Shown: positions 13,411 to 24,696 of the stretch, in pieces
Position numbering within the stretch: the first letter of the stretch is position 1
How the letters are laid out: every line of letters begins with the position of its first letter
Source: Smittia aterrima
Taxonomy: Eukaryota > Arthropoda > Insecta > Diptera > Chironomidae
DNA length: 64,000 nt
Direction of reading: 5' to 3'
Assembly: GCA_033063855.1 (NCBI GenBank)
Contig: CP093831.1
Span: forward strand, 10,602,001 to 10,666,000
The notes under the pieces: model-generated
Told to the model about the DNA's origin: nothing
Databases searched by the model: none
Seen by the model: only the letters and a program-made list of their open reading frames with translations
Made by a program: the position numbers and the translations under genes

Positions 13411-16400
13411 TTAATCAGATGTTGGCGTTTTTGAAGGGCTTCTCGATTTAGATCCAGCGCGAGATCTTGAGCCGGAACGTGATTTGGAACGGCTTCCACT
13501 TCGACGAGATCCTGTGAGAGATTGGAAAAGTTAAGAAACGCTTGAGATGCAAATTGAAATTTCCGTTTACCTGATCCACTTCTAGAACGATTTGATGCAC
13601 TTCCGCTGCGAGATCTTGAACGGGACTTTCCACTTCGACTTCCTGACTTGGATCGACCTAAAGAAAAATGTTTTGTTAATTATGAAAAAAAATTAAATCA
13701 TGACAATCTTACGTGATCCACTCTTTGAACGACGTGAACCGCTTCCACTGCGACTGCGAGATCTCGAAACTGATTTGCTGCCTGATTTCGATCGACCTGT
13801 AAAAGACAACTCATAAATACGTTGGAACAAGCAAAGGGTTGAATTTTTGGACTTACTTTTTGAACGAGACCCTGATCTGCTTCTACTGCGAGATGAACCC
13901 GAACGACTTCCAGAAGCAGAACGTGACCTGAAAATTAAATTCAGTGATTAAATCATTTGCAAGTTTAAACAATTTTTAATTAGATTACCTTGAACGTGAG
14001 CTTCGGGATCCAGTTGGGGATCTCTTCTTTGCGACGCGCTTTTTTGTGCTGTTGTCGCTTTCTGACTCGCTTGTTGAAATTGTTGCCTTGGAGATGATTC
14101 TCGAATTTTGTTTGGGCCCATCGGATCTCTTGATGCGAGTGACAGTTGGTTTCCCTCCGCGACTCTTTTTTCGTCCCGGCTCTCCATCCTCGCTTTCCGA
14201 ACCAGCGTTTTCGTTCTTTCTCTTTTCACGTCGCTTGCGACCGTGAGATTTCTTACTTTCCTTGCGGCGTTTCTTCGATGAATGTTTGCTTGACTCTCCG
14301 CCTTCTGGTCTTGGACCATCACTATCTCCTGAGTCAATGATTGAGTCTCTTCGGCCGCGACCGCGTTTTTTGGGAGCTTCGTAAGGCGTGTCAATGATAA
14401 GTGCGCCCTTAGTTTTCTCTTTGTATTCTTCACGTTTTTTCAACATTTCTTCCATTGTTTTATGTTTTTGTTCTTCAATTCGTTTACGCTCTTCTTCTTG
14501 CTTCATCTTGAAGGAACTGCGTTCTTGCTCTTGCTTCAAACGCTGTGACTTCTCTTCTTCATCAATACGACGAGCTCGAGCAACATGGTATTGCGCTTGA
14601 GAAAGCAAATCCTGACACTGACTTGCTTCAGTTCCCGCGACTGTGATGTTAAATCTGGTTTTGTCTCCATGAACATTTAAGTAAGTGAAATACTTATGAG
14701 CTAAACCAAGTTCGTGAACAGCTTGAAGAACTTCGGTTAAGACAGACTTCTCGTTCTTCAAAATTTGCATTGCTAACCGTTGAAGTACCAACGCAATGTT
14801 GAATAGAAGAACTGTATCTTGAGGGGCTACGCGCCTTGCTTTCAGAAGGACTGTTTTCGCTTCGTTTAATTTCCCAGCGCGGAAATAAGCTCGAGCCAGA
14901 TATTGCATAACTTCGACATTGTGGTGCTTGAAAAACTTTTTTAAGCAATTTTCGTACATTTGAATGGCACTAATGTATTGTTTTTGCTCAACGTAAATGT
15001 GAGCGATGTTTAGCCAAACATCAGAGAAATCAGCTGTGGCTTCACGAACCTGAGCAAAAATATCACGAGACTCGATGAAAAATCCTTTATGAGCGAGAAC
15101 TGAACCAATGCCGTTGGCTGCCCAAATGTTTTTCGGGTCAAGTCGATTGACTTCGGTGAAAGTTTTCTGTGCCATTGTTAGATTTTGCTTGTCTTTGTTC
15201 TTATCACGAATCGGCTGATGGACGCATTGTAAGAAATAGTTGCCTCGAGCAATCAGAGCGTAAGAGTCTTGTCGCTGCTTCATGACTGCGTCAAAGTTTT
15301 TTTCAGCGAGTGTCCATTGCATCTTTGCGAGATGAAGATTTCCAAGCAGCGATCGAGTATCTGGATGGTTCATGTTAATCTTTTGAGCGTCCTTGAAGTA
15401 ATCAGAAGCGACGAAAATTAGACCCTTGTCACGAGCCATGCATCCAATTCGCAAGTAGCAATCAATGTAATTGGGATGCTCTTTCAGGATATCTTTGTAC
15501 AATTTATCTGCTCGGTCGAACTCGCACATTTCTTCGTAGAGACGAGCTAAGTTATAAGTCATCGTAACAGAAATCGAATCGTAATATTGCGAATCTTGCT
15601 CGGCCTCACTTCGTGCTCTTTCTAAAGCTCTTTCGAGCTTATCTTTTGCTTCAGATAAATTGCCCATTCGATAGTGAAGCGCTGCAATGTTGTTCCAAAT
15701 CTCTGGAGGAACTTCGGCGCTGATCTTTTCAGTTAGAATATTTGTTGCTTCACCGTAAGCAGCAAGCGAACCTTGTAAATCATTTTGCTCAAGAATCTGG
15801 GCAAGCTCAATCCAAGCTTCAACATCATCAGGGAACTGCTCAGTAACTTTCTTCAAATGATTCTTTGCTGTGTCTCGTTTCGATTGTGAAGTTGAGTTGG
15901 CATAAAGTGATCCAAGGATTTTCATTGTTTCGTAATTGCCAGGTTGAACTTTTAAAACTTTCTCGAAACATTGAGCTGAAACATTTTCAAGATTAGCAAT
16001 TTTATTTTTATTTAGAAAAACTTTTGCAACTCACCAGCATTTTCGCTGTCACCTCTGTAAATGTACATTTGACCAAGTCCGTAATGTGGAAGCACAAAGC
16101 TGTTGGGAGCAAACTGGGTCGATTGATAATAATATTGGAAAGCTTGATCAAAGTCTCGTTGTGCATGATAAGCGCGTGCCATCTGATAACAGGACTCAGC
16201 TCTCATTGCTTCATTCTCAGTATTGTGAAATGCATGCAATGCCAGATGTTGAACTTTCTCGTAATCTTTTTTGAAGAAAAAGTGGTTGGCGAGATGGTTC
16301 AAAACCATTGGATTTGTAGGATCGTAAGTGTAAGCTTTGGAAAGCATTTGAACACCCCAGCGATTCGAATCGGGCTCATGAAGATTTAATTTGAGAATAG

Positions 16401-17330
16401 CAAGACCAACGAGTGCTCCAACGCATTGCGGATCCAAATCGACAGCTCTTTGAAAAGCCATCTTTGCTTTTTCTGGATTATTCAGCTTCAAGAAACAATG
16501 GCCCATGCCGAGACGAACAACGCCAGGGCACTTTGGATTGGTTCGCAGAGCTTTTTTGTAAAACGCTAAGGCTCCACGGTAATCCTTTTTGATGAATGAG
16601 AGACAAGCTTTACCGAGAAGTGCAGGAATGTTGCTTGGAGACTGATTCAAAACAAAGTTGAATTGATTGTCGGCTTGTTCCATTTTATCTCCTTCCAGCA
16701 AGCAGAAGTAAGCTCGTCCCAGTAGATGGTTCTGATCGTACATAATAATCTTGTCGCCGGTAGCATAAAGTTGAGTTGCTTTTGTGAACAGTTCCCGCTT
16801 TTTATCTTTGACTTTCTCACGATTGGCTTCTTGTACGAAATAAGCGCCGAGGCTATCAATGACACACATAAGATCTTTCTCGTAATCTTTGTAATCATGA
16901 TAAGCTTCGACCCTAGCTGTCTCAAGAAGTTTGAGGAAAACATCTTTCTTTCCTTGCTTGTAATACTCAACAGCCACGTTCACCCAAATATTCAATGCTG
17001 ATCGTTCATGTCGCAATATATTCAAGATTTCTTCTCCTTCCGGGAGATTATCAGGATCCAACTCAATTACCTAAAATGAAAACAAATAACCTCGAATCAA
17101 TAAATTGCGTAAATCAAGCTCAGATGAAGTTAAATGATAGACAGCGTTTATTTAAGGTGTGTTGGTCGATTTGAGTTGATATTTTCGGCTTAATAAAGCT
17201 AAATTTATGCTTTGTTATGAAAACTCAAAATTCAATTGAAAAACTTTGTTTTTACATGCAATTCAAACATGTTGAAGTCAATTTTTACCTCATCAGTATC
17301 CCGGAGTGGGATTTCAACCGGTCCAGGCAT
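13411..17330 (-). CDS. Ctr9: CTR9, Paf1/RNA polymerase II complex subunit
   Basis: Seven exons (17289-17330, 16035-17070, 13989-15975, 13857-13927, 13713-13796, 13571-13657, 13411-13511) give 1135 residues. The start MPGPVEIPLRDTDE joins VIELDPDNLPEGEEIL. Most of the protein is tandem TPR repeats (for example GKACLSFIKKDYRGALAFYK and LGRAYFCLLEG). A Lys/Glu-rich coiled segment (RLKQEQERSSF, KRIEEQKHKTMEEM) follows, then a basic, acidic and serine-rich tail. CTR9 is the TPR scaffold of the Paf1 complex, which promotes transcription elongation and co-transcriptional histone H2B ubiquitination and H3 methylation. The last four exons encode almost only Arg/Ser/Gly repeats. The length is usual for metazoan CTR9. 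The start lies 389 bp from a divergent small gene. Confidence 0.96.
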
Positions 17331-17672
17331 TTTCGTTTTTCAATTCAATCTACTTCACTTTGTTTTCTTGATTTTATTCGGAGAAATAATTTTTTTGTTT
17401 TCCACAACAAACATGAAGTTTGAAAATTTTAAATACGTTACAACCCTCTGAATATATCGCGCAGCACGAATCAAGTAAAGTTAATAATAACAGAGCTGTA
17501 AAAATATTTTAATCGCGGAAACCATGCAATGACATCCTAAATTACTTGATCGTGTGATATTGCTTAATTACGATCTTGATAAGTAATTGAAAAAAAAAAT
17601 ATTAGCAAACTTTTTTTTTAACAAATTCACAACTAATTTCACGTGAAGCGATTTATCTGATTAAAAGTTTGA

Positions 17673-17680
17673 TATAAAAG
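17673..17680 (+). promoter_or_regulatory. TATA box of the small secreted-peptide gene
   Basis: TATAAAAG lies 46 bases before the ATG at 17719, at a distance that fits a short 5' UTR. The divergent Ctr9 gene starts at 17330 on the other strand and shows no matching TATA box. Confidence 0.6.
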
Positions 17681-17718
17681 CTTCGCCGAATGAAACACTT
17701 TACAAATAAATTTTCGAA

Positions 17719-18001
17719 ATGAAATTGCTTACAGTTGCTTTCGTCTTTTTGGTCGTTTACGTGAGTAAAAATTAAAAACTGATGAAAATTGAAAGAAAAT
17801 AAAAAATATCGTTTTTAGACTTTGGCTATCTCCGCTCAACAAGCTGGGACTGATGACCAACAGAGCGAACAGCCCCAACAACCGGGACAGGGACCTCCTC
17901 CTTGTGGAAAACATGGCCCACCACGTAACGGTCAAAGACGAGGACCACCCCCACAAGACCAACAGCAAACTGACCCACAATCGCAGAGCGGAAATATGTA
18001 A
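17719..18001 (+). CDS. Small secreted Gln/Pro-rich peptide
   Basis: Two exons, 17719-17760 and 17819-18001, encode 74 residues. The first 20 form a clear signal peptide (MKLLTVAFVFLVVY, then TLAISA across the intron), predicting cleavage before QQAG. The mature part, about 54 residues, is rich in Gln, Pro, Gly and Asp, carries one cysteine (PPPCGKHGPP), a basic NGQRRGPPP stretch, and ends QSQSGNM. The splice sites are GTGAGT and TTTTTAG. I do not recognise a family. The composition would fit a proline-rich antimicrobial, salivary or cuticle-associated peptide, but nothing in the sequence decides this. The TATA box suggests strong or tissue-specific expression. It ends 418 bp from the stop codon of the convergent odorant receptor gene. 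Confidence 0.75.
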
Positions 18002-18418
18002 AACAAATATTTCAGTCGCTAATTCTGATTTATAAATATTTTATTTAACTTGAAACATTAAACATTCAAAATAGTTCTTGAACACACAGTTAAGTGCTGT
18101 TTTGATTAGGTTTTTGCTCCTCCAATATTATGCGGAGATCAGCATCAGTTTTCTTCGCTCGTACAAATGTTCTCTCAGAATATTTTGTTTTGGGCTCATA
18201 GCAATGCACAGAGATGTCCAAATATCGTCGAAGGTCACATGTCGGTTTGCGATAACTAGCTTGGGTTCTTTTTTGCAAATCACTGCAGCTTTCAATACAT
18301 AAGAAAACACTTACAGTGATGAAGTTGGCCATCAAGTGTTATCAGAAGAAGATTGTGCTTTTATTTCCAATTGTTAACGTGGACAACATTTAACTTCGTT
18401 CAAAATTTTTGATCGCAT

Positions 18419-19824
18419 TTAAAATGATGCAAAAAACATGACGAGAGAATAAGCAAACTGCATTGACTGCGAAACGAAATTAATCAGAGTTATGACATTA
18501 CTTTTTTTTCTTCATCACAAACCGTCATGAAAGTTTCCATGTTGACTTCATTAAAGATTCCATTGAATCCTTTCAAGTTCTGAGACATCAACAACATCAA
18601 TTGAATGCTTTTCCTGTCACTCACTGGCATCGCATACCACTGGACGTCGTAAATTGCGGCTGAGAGATCATCAATTCGGCCAAGAACGCGCTCGCCAAGA
18701 CAGCAAATCAGAAAAAATTGTCCCAATTGCACGGAGCTCATGACGAAGATCAAAATAGTTCCAGGCGGTTCAGTGAGAACTACGACGAATTCCATGCAGA
18801 GCATACTGGACATGATCGTAAACTCAACGAAAAAGATGAATTGCAGACGCTCTTGAGCATCATGTAACCACCGAAGAGTTGCATGACTTTCCTTTACTGC
18901 CAATTTAATCTTCTCCGAACAATTATGACCATCGCCGAAATTCTTTATAAGCAGAATTGTTTGATCGATCTGCCAGCAAGAATTATTCACGAGAAGGAAC
19001 GCCAGAGGAAAAATTGTTGTTACACAAACCATGCCAAGGAAAGAGGTACTTGCTTGGTAGCAATAATTGGTCGCCCATTGAAGAAATTTGTTCTCAAGGT
19101 TCAGTTGCGCAAATGAAGGGTTTGGTAAGTCATCAATTGTGTACTCTCGGAAAATGACGCTTGAGCACATAACTGTAACAGCGAACCAAGGAAAAGCAAC
19201 GACAATTGAAGTTCCAATGAATTCCTGTCTGCTTTGACTGTTCGTAATTTGTCGAGCATCTTCACTTTGTTTCGATTTTCTGGGGAAAAATAAAATTATG
19301 ACCAAAATTAGGAAAAAAAGTTTTTTCTTTAAAAACAAAATTTTAGTAAACACCTTCTTTCAATAAATCGGTGAACCATCTCAGTCAAATCGTCTTGAGC
19401 GAAAATTATGTAGATCAAATCGAGAAAAACTCTGAGCAAGCTAACTATTAGGACAATAATTAGATATCTATTTGTTATGAAATTATTGAAGATAAATTAT
19501 TTTACTCACGAAACAACGCGATGTTTTCAGTCGCCTGCTGAAGAGAGATTTTTGCATAATTGTTGAATAGAAAAATCAACTCAATAATCATGCAGATGAT
19601 CGGATTGAGAATTATTGCCAAGAAGCTAAGAAAATATTATTTTTAATTATTTTTTTTTAAATTCATTCAATTTACATTTCAGAAATTTCTTTCTTTCCAT
19701 CTCGAACTTTTGTCGGAGTCAAAGTCTCCATGAAGAGCAACAGATATTTCTCAACCAAGTCAGGGTAAACCTCTTGGTTCTCGAAATATTTCACTGCTCG
19801 TTGGTACAACTTAACAATTTTCAT
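18419..19824 (-). CDS. Odorant receptor, array copy A
   Basis: Five exons (19676-19824, 19510-19625, 19354-19444, 18523-19279, 18419-18466) encode 386 residues, usual for insect ORs. Exon 1 starts MKIVKLYQRAVKYFENQEVYP. Exon 2 is a membrane segment (LAIILNPIICMIIELIFLF). Exon 4 holds most transmembrane helices and the OR C-terminal signature: LSAAIYDVQWYAMPVSDRKS, then LMLLMSQNLKGFNGIFNEVN and METFMT. The 48-base last exon gives the usual end of TM7 (SMQFAYSLVMFFASF). Insect ORs form ligand-gated cation channels with Orco in olfactory neurons; the ligand is unknown. On the coding strand an AATAAA lies about 60 bp past the stop. Exons 2-5 have nearly identical counterparts in copies B, C, E and F. 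Confidence 0.92.
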
Positions 19825-20918
19825 CCTTTAAGTTTGAAGTTTCGCTGCTGACTGATTGAAATAAAACTCTGATTGCTGATGGTCGGGAAAGCTGACGACA
19901 TATATTTCCATACGATGGCGTGGCATGATTCTCTTTGAGTGCAACGCTTTTCCATTCGATAATATAATATTCTTCTGATGCGCCATTGGTCATTGCGTCC
20001 TAACGCTTTACCGAGTGAATTGTTTCCCATCGGTAAGGGTCGTGGATAATTTAAATATTTCAAAAGAACCTACCGATCAACAATCACCGAGTGGGAAAAT
20101 ATAGAAAGCATATCTGTCAATAAATTTGATATAATAAAATTCATTTTGATTAGAAAAAAGTTCTTCAGCAGTCACTTAAGCGATGGTTTTTCAGGGAAGA
20201 AATGTTGAATTTTGGTACTCGAGAGTGACACAAACGAATTGATAAGATATCACAAAAAGAAAATAACTTTTCCTCGTTGTGATTTCCTAATCATCTGTCC
20301 GACCTTCATTTAAATTGATTTTGAATAAAAGTTGACGACATACATGGATATTTCAATTCCATGGCGTGGCTAGGTCACTGCAGTCGACTATAAAGCGAAA
20401 TTCCAAGTATTAATTTAAAAATTTCTTATTCTCTTTGTGCTAATGCTTCAGTTGCACTTTCAAAGCTTTTCAATTCGATAGTATAAAATTATTATGATGC
20501 GGCAATGTTCTTTGCGGTTAAACGCTTTACCGAGTGGATTAATTTTATTCAGAAAGGATAATTAATTATTCATCAATATTTCTGTGAAAAGAGAAAAAAA
20601 AAACTTCGAAGAAGGAACAGAACTTATCCTGAAAACCTTTTAAAGATTTGTTTCAATCAAAAATGATTTACAGATCAACACTCAGTAATAGGAAAAAAAA
20701 TATTTTTGTCTCTAAATCTGGTTAATTAACATTTTATTTGGCTTGAAACATTAAACATTCAAAATCAGCATAAGTTTTTTTCGCTCGTACAAATGTTCTC
20801 TCACTGAGAGACTCTCAGAATATTTAGTTTTGAACTCATAGCAATGCAGAGATGTCCAAATATCGTCGTAGGTAACATGTCGGTTTGCGATAATTAGGTT
20901 CTGTGCAGCGTCGATTTT
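19825..20918. repeat. Odorant receptor upstream blocks and a 3'-flank remnant
   Basis: No gene. Next to copy A lies the common upstream block (about 19830-20110), including the conserved stretch TTTCCCATCGGTAAGGGTCG. A second upstream-type block is at about 20340-20640, resembling 27000-27300 and 33005-33300. A remnant of the receptor 3' flank follows at about 20740-20918, resembling 27340-27510 and 33310-33480. These are leftovers of an additional array unit whose receptor exons are absent here. Confidence 0.7.
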
Positions 20919-22054
20919 TAGGGTTTTTCATCCGAAGGATGGAACACCCTATTATGGTCGCTTTGTCCGTGGTCCGTGGTCCGTTGTCCGTTGTCCGTTA
21001 TTCAAATAACTCGCGAACGCAATGAGCTAGCGAATTGATTTCTTCACCAGTCGATAGAGAATTTTAATTGGGAAAACAACATTTAACTCCGCTCAGGATT
21101 TGATCGGCTTTTAGCTCATGCAGGATCAGGCCCACGAGAGCCCAATAAGCAAACTGGAATCTCCATACGAAATAAGTCAGAATTTTTGACTTGTGATTCG
21201 ATTTTCTCGAGATCACGAAAGCAGCTAGCTACTTCCATGTTGACTTCATTAAAAATTGCCATTTAGTTTTCAAGTTTATGGATGAGACGAAAACCTCCTT
21301 AGAATGGACTTGTCATTCAGCTGGCAAGTGGTATCGGGCCCACGGGGCTGAAGTCTGCAGCTGAGCTCCATACAAATTTTTCGGCCAAGAACGCTTTTTC
21401 GCCATTTATTCAGCTTTCTCAACGAAAAATTGTCCGCAATTGTATGGAGCTTCTTCAGCAAATGATGAAAAATGTTGAGCGTGCTCAGTAACGAACTACG
21501 ATTGGATCCATGCAGAGCATGACCAGATATGAGTCCACCTTCGACCAGCGCCAAGTGAAACTTCTTTCTCTTTGAAGTTAGAGCATTGAGATGTTTACAT
21601 GAAATGATCAGCTGGTAACCACCGACTAGAGTTGCGATAACTTTCATCCCACTGCTAATTTAATCAAAGCTCCGACACAATTGGATCCACCTCTGGTGAG
21701 CTCAGAGTGGAACTTCGTTCCCTTTGGAGTTAGAGCATTGCGTTTGATCGATTTACATGAAATGAATCAGCTGGTCACGACTAAGCGATAAATCGCCAGA
21801 AAATCAAATTGCTCCACACATTGGATCCACCTCTGGTGAGCTCAAGGGTAGCGATACTTCGTTATCTTTGTAAGTTAGATCGCCCATTGAAGAAATTTGT
21901 TCACAAAAAATGTTCAACTGGTCAAGATAAAGCAATAAATCCCAGAAAATCCTAGCTCGACACATTGGATCCACCTCTGGTGAGCTCAAAGTGGAACTTT
22001 GTTCCCTTTAAATAAAACGTCCCCTGTAACCAGTCCAACAGATGAAAAACCCTA
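20919..22054. mobile_element. Putative non-autonomous element with TAGGGTTTTTCATC ends
   Basis: A 14-bp perfect terminal inverted repeat is at 20919-20932 and 22041-22054. It interrupts the receptor 3' flank, which runs up to 20918 and resumes near 22090. Inside, 20965-20999 is five copies of a 7-bp repeat (GTCCGTG/GTCCGTT), and a repeat of about 141 bp starting TTGGATCCACCTCTGGTGAG recurs at 21681, 21821 and 21964. No transposase frame is visible. The middle (about 21060-21990) is scrambled with receptor sequence, so the true length is unknown. Superfamily not recognised. Confidence 0.55.
21060..21990. other. Interleaved mosaic of the element and odorant receptor copy B
   Basis: Short stretches identical to copy B's last exon and exon 4 (22200-22960) appear in the correct order, separated by stretches of the transposon-like element. 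Examples are CTTCCATGTTGACTTCATTA at 21230, TTCGGCCAAGAACGC at 21380, ACGAAAAATTGTCC at 21422 and GATCGCCCATTGAAGAAATT at 21879. Neither sequence is intact. This pattern suggests a forced merge of two non-homologous sequences. Confidence 0.8.
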
Positions 22055-22247
22055 CAGTAAGTTCGTTACGAACTGCTACTGCCACTTGTTTTTCCTTTTG
22101 CCAATAACTGCAGCCTTCAATACATAAGAAAACATTTACAGGACATGATGAATTTAGCCATCAATTGATATCAGGAGAAGATTGTGCATTTATTTTCAAT
22201 GAATTACGAAAACAACATTTAACTCCGCTCAATATTTTTGATCGCTT

Positions 22248-23640
22248 TTAAAATGATGCGAAAAACATGACGAGAGAATAAGCAAACTGCACAGACTGCG
22301 AAACGAAATAATCAGAATTATGACATTACTTTTTTTTTAATCACAAACCGTCATGAAAGTTTCCATGTTGACTTCATTAAAAATTCCATTGAATCCTTTC
22401 AAGTTCTGAGACATCACCAACATCAATTGAATGTTTTTCCTGTCATTCACTGGCATCGTATACCACGCGACGTCGTAAATTGCAGCTGAGAGATCATCAA
22501 TTCGGCCAAGAACGCGTTCGCCAAGACAGCAAATAACGAAAAATTGTCCCAATTGTATGGAGCTTCTAGCAAATGATGAAAAAGTTCCAGGCGGTTCAGT
22601 GAGAACTACGACGAAGTCCATGCAGAGCATACTAGACATGATCGTAAACTCAACGAAAAAGATGAATTGCAGACGTTGCTGAGCATCATGTAACCACCGA
22701 AGAGTTGCATAACTTTCATCCACTGCTAATTTAATCTTCTCCGAACAATAATGACCATCGCCGAAATTCTTTATGAGCAGAATTGTTTGATCGATTTCCC
22801 AGCAAGAATTATTCACGAGAAGGAACGCCAGAGGATAAATTGTTGTTGCACAAACCGTAGCAAGGGTAGCGATACTTGTTTGGTAGCTGTAATTGATCGC
22901 CCATTGAAGAAATTTGTTCTCAAGTGTCAGTTGCGCAAATGGAGGGCTTGGTAAGTCATCAACTGTGTACTCTCGGAAAATGACGCTTAAGCACATAACT
23001 GTAAGAGCGAACCAAGGAAAAGCAACGGCAAATGAAATTCCGATGAATTCCTGTCTGCTTTGACTGTTCGTAATTTGTCGAGCATCTTCATTTTGTTTCA
23101 AATTTCTGGGAAAAAATAAAACTATGAGTTATAGTCTATGACCAAAATTAGGAAAAAAAAAAGTTTAGTAAACACCTTTTTTCAATAAATCGGTGAACCA
23201 TCTCAGTCAAATCGTCTTGTGCCAAAATTATGTAGATCAAATCGAGGAAAACTCTGAGCATGCAAACTATTGACACAATAATTATGTCATTTTGCGAAAT
23301 TATTGAAGATAAATTATTTTACTTACGAAATATTGCGATGTTTTCTGTCGCTTGCTGAGGTGACATTTTTGCATAATTGTTGAACAGAAAAATCAACTCA
23401 ATAATCATGCAGATGATCGGATTGAGAATAATCGCCAAAAAGCTGCGAAAAAATTATTTCAATTAAATAGTTTTTCTCAATTTTAATTTACATTTTAGAA
23501 ATCTTTTTTTTTCCATGGCGAACTTTTGTAGGAGTTAAAGTCTCCATGAAGAGCAACAGATATTTCCCAACCAAGTCCGGGTAAACCTCTTGGTTCTCGA
23601 AATATTTCACTGCTCGTTGGTACAACTTAACAATTTTCAT
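22248..23640 (-). CDS. Odorant receptor, array copy B
   Basis: Five exons (23492-23640, 23327-23442, 23176-23266, 22349-23105, 22248-22295) encode 386 residues, with the same exon lengths and phases as copies A and F. Exon 4 begins RNLKQNEDARQITN and carries the OR signature AIYDVAWYTMPVNDRKNIQL and METFMT. The last exon reads SVQFAYSLVMFFASF. Differences from copy A cluster in the extracellular half of exon 4 (for example NYSYQTSIATLATVCATTIY), as expected for diverging ligand binding. No stop or frameshift is seen. Directly upstream, its promoter block is interrupted by the 23865-24689 element, which might affect expression. Confidence 0.92.
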
Positions 23641-23864
23641 CTTTTCTGTTTAAAGTTTCGCTGCTGACTGATTGAAATAAAATTCTGATTGCTGATGGTC
23701 GGGAAAGTTGATGACATAATTTCAATTCAATTGCGTGACTCGATCACTGCAGTCGACTATTAAGCGAAATTCGAAGAAATCAATTTAAAAATTTCCAATT
23801 CTCCTCGTTGCAACGCTTTTCCGCTCGATAATATAAAATTATTGTGTAGCGCCATTGCCTAGAG

Positions 23865-24689
23865 ATTAGTTAGAGTTAACGCTCGATCCATAGATATAAT
23901 CTATAGATTAGGATCTATAGATTCATGAGGCAGAAATGAGTATAGATTAAGATCCATAGATTGAAAAATGAGAAGATGCTAAAGTGGATCTATAGATTGA
24001 GAGGGGAAATTTCAATTTACAGACCCAATACATAAACTGATTAAGGTCTCAATCAACAGGTTTCGAGCCCGTGGACCTGATCCTGGTGAGCTTAGCTCAC
24101 TGAGCTAGCAAAATAATCCTCAAAAGATGTTTTTCTAATTAAATGTCTCTATCGACTGGTAAAAAAATGGGTGTTGACCCACAAACACAGAAAATACAGA
24201 ACTCTTCTTATGAAGAACCTTCTTCGTTGACACCACATTAAGAAAATTCACCAATTACTTACTTAAAATGTTTATACAGATAGAAATTATTTAAGTTAAA
24301 TTGAATTAAATTCACTTTGCATAAATAAATCGGATCATTTGTTATTCACTTGAAACTTGTGTGAAGTGCAAAGATATCGTTAGTCCGTTGTCACTTTGTT
24401 TCAATTCAGCATAGTCTATTCAGTCTATAGATTCAGTCTTTTAACTGTGTATTGAGTCTATAGATTAAATCTATGTAATTAGTTTAAATATCAAAAATTG
24501 TTTATTTAATCTACAGATTAAAGATTCAGTCTATTTATTGAGTCTGCAGTTTGAAATTTCCCTTCTCAATCTATAGATTTGTTTTCGCATCTTCTCATAT
24601 TTGGATCTATAGCCTCATTTCCGCCTCTTGGATCTATAAATCCTAATATATAGATTCAATCTATAGATAGAGCGCTAGCGCTAACTAAT
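23865..24689. mobile_element. Putative MITE-like element with ~140-bp terminal inverted repeats
   Basis: The left end (23865 to about 24008) and right end (about 24545 to 24689) are imperfect inverted repeats. They begin ATTAGTTAG and contain many copies of the palindrome ATCTATAGAT, and both reach the motif GGGAAATTTCAA on their inner side. The element splits the upstream block of odorant receptor B: GCGCCATTG at 23849-23857 and GCGGCATTG at 24697-24705 flank it at a short distance and may be remains of the target site. There is no coding capacity. The superfamily cannot be assigned. Confidence 0.65.
24040..24115 (-). repeat. tRNA-like (SINE-type) sequence with A and B box
   Basis: Read on the minus strand, TAGCTCAGTGAG (24096-24107) fits a polymerase III A box and GGGCTCGAAACC (24059-24070) fits a B box with one mismatch, about 25 bases apart. 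The intervening sequence does not fold into a clean cloverleaf, so this is not called a functional tRNA gene. Related words (AGCTCATGCAGGATCAGGCC near 21115) occur in the other element. Confidence 0.45.
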
Positions 24690-24696
24690 TTCTATT

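Noticed and set aside
13948..14600. Open frames antisense or out of frame to CTR9
   Set aside because: They are shadows of the Lys/Arg/Ser-rich CTR9 tail, whose codon bias keeps other frames open.
18078..18335. Open frames downstream of odorant receptor A (CSDLQKRTQ...YRKPTCDLRRYLD) that recur near other copies
   Set aside because: The repeats differ by indels not divisible by three and contain stops in other copies; they sit after the receptor polyadenylation signal, so this is duplicated flank rather than a gene.
20965..20999. CRISPR-like short repeats
   Set aside because: Seven-base units with no spacers, in eukaryotic DNA; a simple tandem repeat inside a transposon-like element.
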